Notes under the pieces: generated by a model
What the model was told of the DNA's origin: nothing
What the model saw: the letters and a program-made list of their open reading frames with translations, nothing else
Database searches by the model: none
In this document: in pieces, positions 5,106-6,309 of the stretch
How the letters are laid out: each line of letters begins with the position of its first letter
How positions within the stretch are numbered: the stretch's first letter is position 1
Source of the DNA: Caulobacteraceae bacterium
GTDB taxonomy: Bacteria; Pseudomonadota; Alphaproteobacteria; Caulobacterales; Caulobacteraceae
DNA length: 6,309 bases
Direction of reading: 5' to 3'
Assembly: GCA_003161535.1 (NCBI GenBank)
Contig: PMOM01000154.1
Location: forward strand, 1,313 to 7,621
Translations under genes and position numbers: made by a program

Positions 5106-6006
5106 TCAGCTGGTGGGCGATGGCCAGGGCGCCCGGAGCCCTGGCGTCGGCAAGCTTGCCGCCGATCAAGTCGCGCGCTTCGGCGCGGGTGAACCAGCGC
5201 ACTTCGTCGATTTCGACTTGGTCGGCGACGGCGTCGTCGTTGTCCACCTGCGCGATCAGGCCGATCATCAGGGAGGACGGATAGGGCCAGGGCTGGGTGG
5301 AGTGATAGCGCACGGCCGTCACGCGCAGGGCGGCCTCCTCGAAGAGCTCCCGCGCACAGGCTTCCTCGATACTCTCGCCAGGCTCGAGAAATCCGGCCAG
5401 GGCCGAGAACATCAGCTTGGGCCACGCCGCCTGCCGGCCCAGAAGGCATCGCTCGCCCTTCACCGCCAGCATGATCACCACCGGATCGGTGCGCGGAAAA
5501 TGCTGCGCGGCGCAGGCGGGGCAGACACGCTTCCAGCCGCCGTCGACGGCGTTGCTGATCTGGCCGCAGGCCGCGCAAAAGCGGTGCTTGCGGCGCCATT
5601 CGAACATCGACTTGGCGGTGGCCAGGATGGCCGCGTCGGGCGGCGGCAAGGTCAGGGCGATGGCCCGCAAATCCTCGAAGCGCCCCAGCCCCTCGAGCGG
5701 CCCATCGGCGGGATCGGCGCTTCCCTCCAGGTCGACGGCGAATACGGCGATGTCGTTCCACAGGCCCAGAAACAGCAATCGCTCGGCGCCGCCCGAAAGC
5801 TCCCGGGCCATGCCGGCGGCGAGATAGGCGATCTGCGCGCCGCCATCCTTGGCGGTCTCCACCAGCGGACGGCCGTTCCACATGGCCACCGCCAGAGAGG
5901 TCGGGGCCGCCAGTTGCTCGGCGATCCACGCCGCGTCGGTTCTGCGGTCGCTGGCGCGGTTTAGGGGATTGCCGGAAAAGGTGTTGGCGAAGGCGGAAAG
6001 AGGCAT
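5080..6006 (-). CDS. nudC: NAD(H) pyrophosphatase NudC (zinc-ribbon Nudix hydrolase)
   Basis: NudC hydrolyses NADH/NAD+ to NMN(H) and AMP and, in other bacteria, removes NAD caps from RNA. The 308-residue protein has an N-terminal NudC-like domain (about 1-125). A zinc ribbon follows, with Cys pairs C144/C147 and C162/C165, then HFPRTDPVVIML (169-180) and the Nudix box G205-L227 (GFLEPGES, then RELFEEAAL). The NudC signature QPWPYPSSLM lies at 238-247 and specifies NAD(H). Within the Nudix box the near-invariant Gly after EEx is Ala (A226), a mild deviation; the catalytic Glu residues are present. Start ATG 6006 has AGAAGGG (6018-6012) five bases upstream. It lies 75 nt downstream of the carboxypeptidase-like gene on the same strand, with a hairpin between, so co-transcription is uncertain. 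Its 3' end overlaps pheA convergently. Confidence 0.94.
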   Translation of the reverse strand: MPLSAFANTFSGNPLNRASDRRTDAAWIAEQLAAPTSLAVAMWNGRPLVETAKDGGAQIAYLAAGMARELSGGAERLLFLGLWNDIAVFAVDLEGSADPADGPLEGLGRFEDLRAIALTLPPPDAAILATAKSMFEWRRKHRFCAACGQISNAVDGGWKRVCPACAAQHFPRTDPVVIMLAVKGERCLLGRQAAWPKLMFSALAGFLEPGESIEEACARELFEEAALRVTAVRYHSTQPWPYPSSLMIGLIAQVDNDDAVADQVEIDEVRWFTRAEARDLIGGKLADARAPGALAIAHQLIKAWSEEG

Positions 6007-6011
6007 GGCCG

Positions 6012-6018
6012 CCCTTCT
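6012..6018 (-). promoter_or_regulatory. Ribosome-binding site of nudC
   Basis: AGAAGGG on the minus strand, 5 nt before ATG 6006, is a good Shine-Dalgarno match. It supports this start over internal Met codons. Confidence 0.6.
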
Positions 6019-6042
6019 AGAGCCCTTTTCGGGGAAGGAGGA

Positions 6043-6069
6043 GGCGCATCGCCACGCCCACGATGCGCC
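6043..6069 (-). repeat. Perfect 9-bp inverted repeat between the S10 peptidase gene and nudC (possible terminator)
   Basis: On the minus strand GGCGCATCG and CGATGCGCC form a perfect 9-bp GC-rich stem with a 9-nt loop, followed by a pyrimidine-rich stretch (TCCTCCTTCCCC) rather than a pure T-run. It begins 13 nt past the carboxypeptidase stop and lies upstream of nudC. It could be a weak or Rho-assisted terminator, an mRNA-stabilising hairpin, or a dyad operator for nudC. The symmetry is seen directly; its function is inferred. Confidence 0.45.
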
Positions 6070-6081
6070 GGCGGCGCGCCC

Positions 6082-6309
6082 TCACCGCACTCCGTACACG
6101 GCCATGACGTCGCGGCGCAGGGCGAGGCGGCTGTCTGGGCGGGCATAGAACATGTGGCCTCCGGGGTATTCCTTCACCTGCACCCGGGTGGCGTCGCCCA
6201 TCACCGGCATCTGATCGACGATCAGCACCGAAGCGAAGAAGGGGCAGGAAAGATCGTCCCAGCCGTGGGCGATCAACACCCTCATCTTGGGATCCAGCGC
6301 CACGGCCTG
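6082..6309 (-). CDS. C-terminal end of an S10 serine carboxypeptidase-like alpha/beta hydrolase (partial)
   Basis: Only the last 75 residues are in the window; the gene enters from the right edge and stops at TGA (6084-6082). The fragment MRVLIAHGWDDLSCPFFAS, an intervening VDQMP, and YPGGHMFYARPDSR near the end match the C-terminal catalytic region of bacterial peptidase S10 proteins. The second Asp of GWDD would be the catalytic acid, and the His of GGHMFY the catalytic base. The Ser nucleophile and signal peptide lie outside. Family members are usually exported carboxypeptidases acting on peptides in the periplasm. A GTG at 6303 is an internal Val codon, not a start. The gene lies upstream of nudC on the same strand. 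Confidence 0.8.
   Translation of the reverse strand, partial: QAVALDPKMRVLIAHGWDDLSCPFFASVLIVDQMPVMGDATRVQVKEYPGGHMFYARPDSRLALRRDVMAVYGVR

Noticed and set aside
4909..5964. 351-codon plus-strand frame spanning the pheA end and nudC
   Set aside because: It is out of frame with pheA and antisense to NudC, which has zinc-ribbon and Nudix motifs; composition is Gly/Arg/Gln-rich.
1..6309. CRISPR array, tRNA/rRNA, insertion sequence, toxin-antitoxin, phage or integrase genes
   Set aside because: No regularly spaced repeats, RNA folds, terminal inverted repeats or matching proteins were seen on either strand.

Overview
The window is GC-rich bacterial chromosome with strong G/C preference at third codon positions. 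It looks alphaproteobacterial, most likely Caulobacterales (Caulobacter or Phenylobacterium type). This rests on the protein styles (CycM-type anchored cytochrome c, stand-alone prephenate dehydratase with an ACT domain, KdsB, NudC) and on promoter candidates resembling the Caulobacter sigma-73 consensus (TTGACGS-N10-14-GCTANAWC). The taxonomic call is inferred from sequence recall, not from a search.

Layout: (1) 1-1375, minus strand, an ArnT-like GT39/GT83 polytopic glycosyltransferase that runs off the left edge. (2) A 71-bp divergent promoter region. (3) 1447-2202 and 2213-2620, plus strand, a soluble DPM1-like family 2 glycosyltransferase followed 10 nt later by a four-helix membrane protein of unknown function. 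(4) 2634-3299, minus strand, a membrane-anchored c-type cytochrome that converges on the previous pair. (5) A 187-bp divergent intergenic region. (6) 3487-4236 and 4233-5105, plus strand, kdsB (CMP-Kdo synthetase) and prephenate dehydratase, coupled by a 4-nt overlap. (7) 5080-6006, minus strand, nudC, whose 3' end overlaps prephenate dehydratase by 26 nt. (8) 6082-6309, minus strand, the C-terminal end of an S10 serine carboxypeptidase-like protein.

How the genes may work together: the left half resembles a split polyprenyl-phosphate sugar pathway. A cytosolic GT2 would charge a lipid carrier with sugar, a small membrane protein could anchor the GT2 or help move the product across the membrane, and a periplasm-facing GT39 would transfer the sugar to an envelope acceptor. 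kdsB also serves the envelope, supplying Kdo for the LPS core. Cytochrome c, prephenate dehydratase and NudC serve respiration, phenylalanine synthesis and NAD(H) turnover. There is no sign of mobile elements, CRISPR, RNA genes or phage.

Most of the window is ordinary chromosome. The points most worth a second look are the GT39/GT2/small-membrane-protein trio, the apparent loss of a metal-binding Asp in KdsB, start regions that suggest leaderless transcripts, and a perfect 9-bp inverted repeat between the carboxypeptidase and nudC genes.
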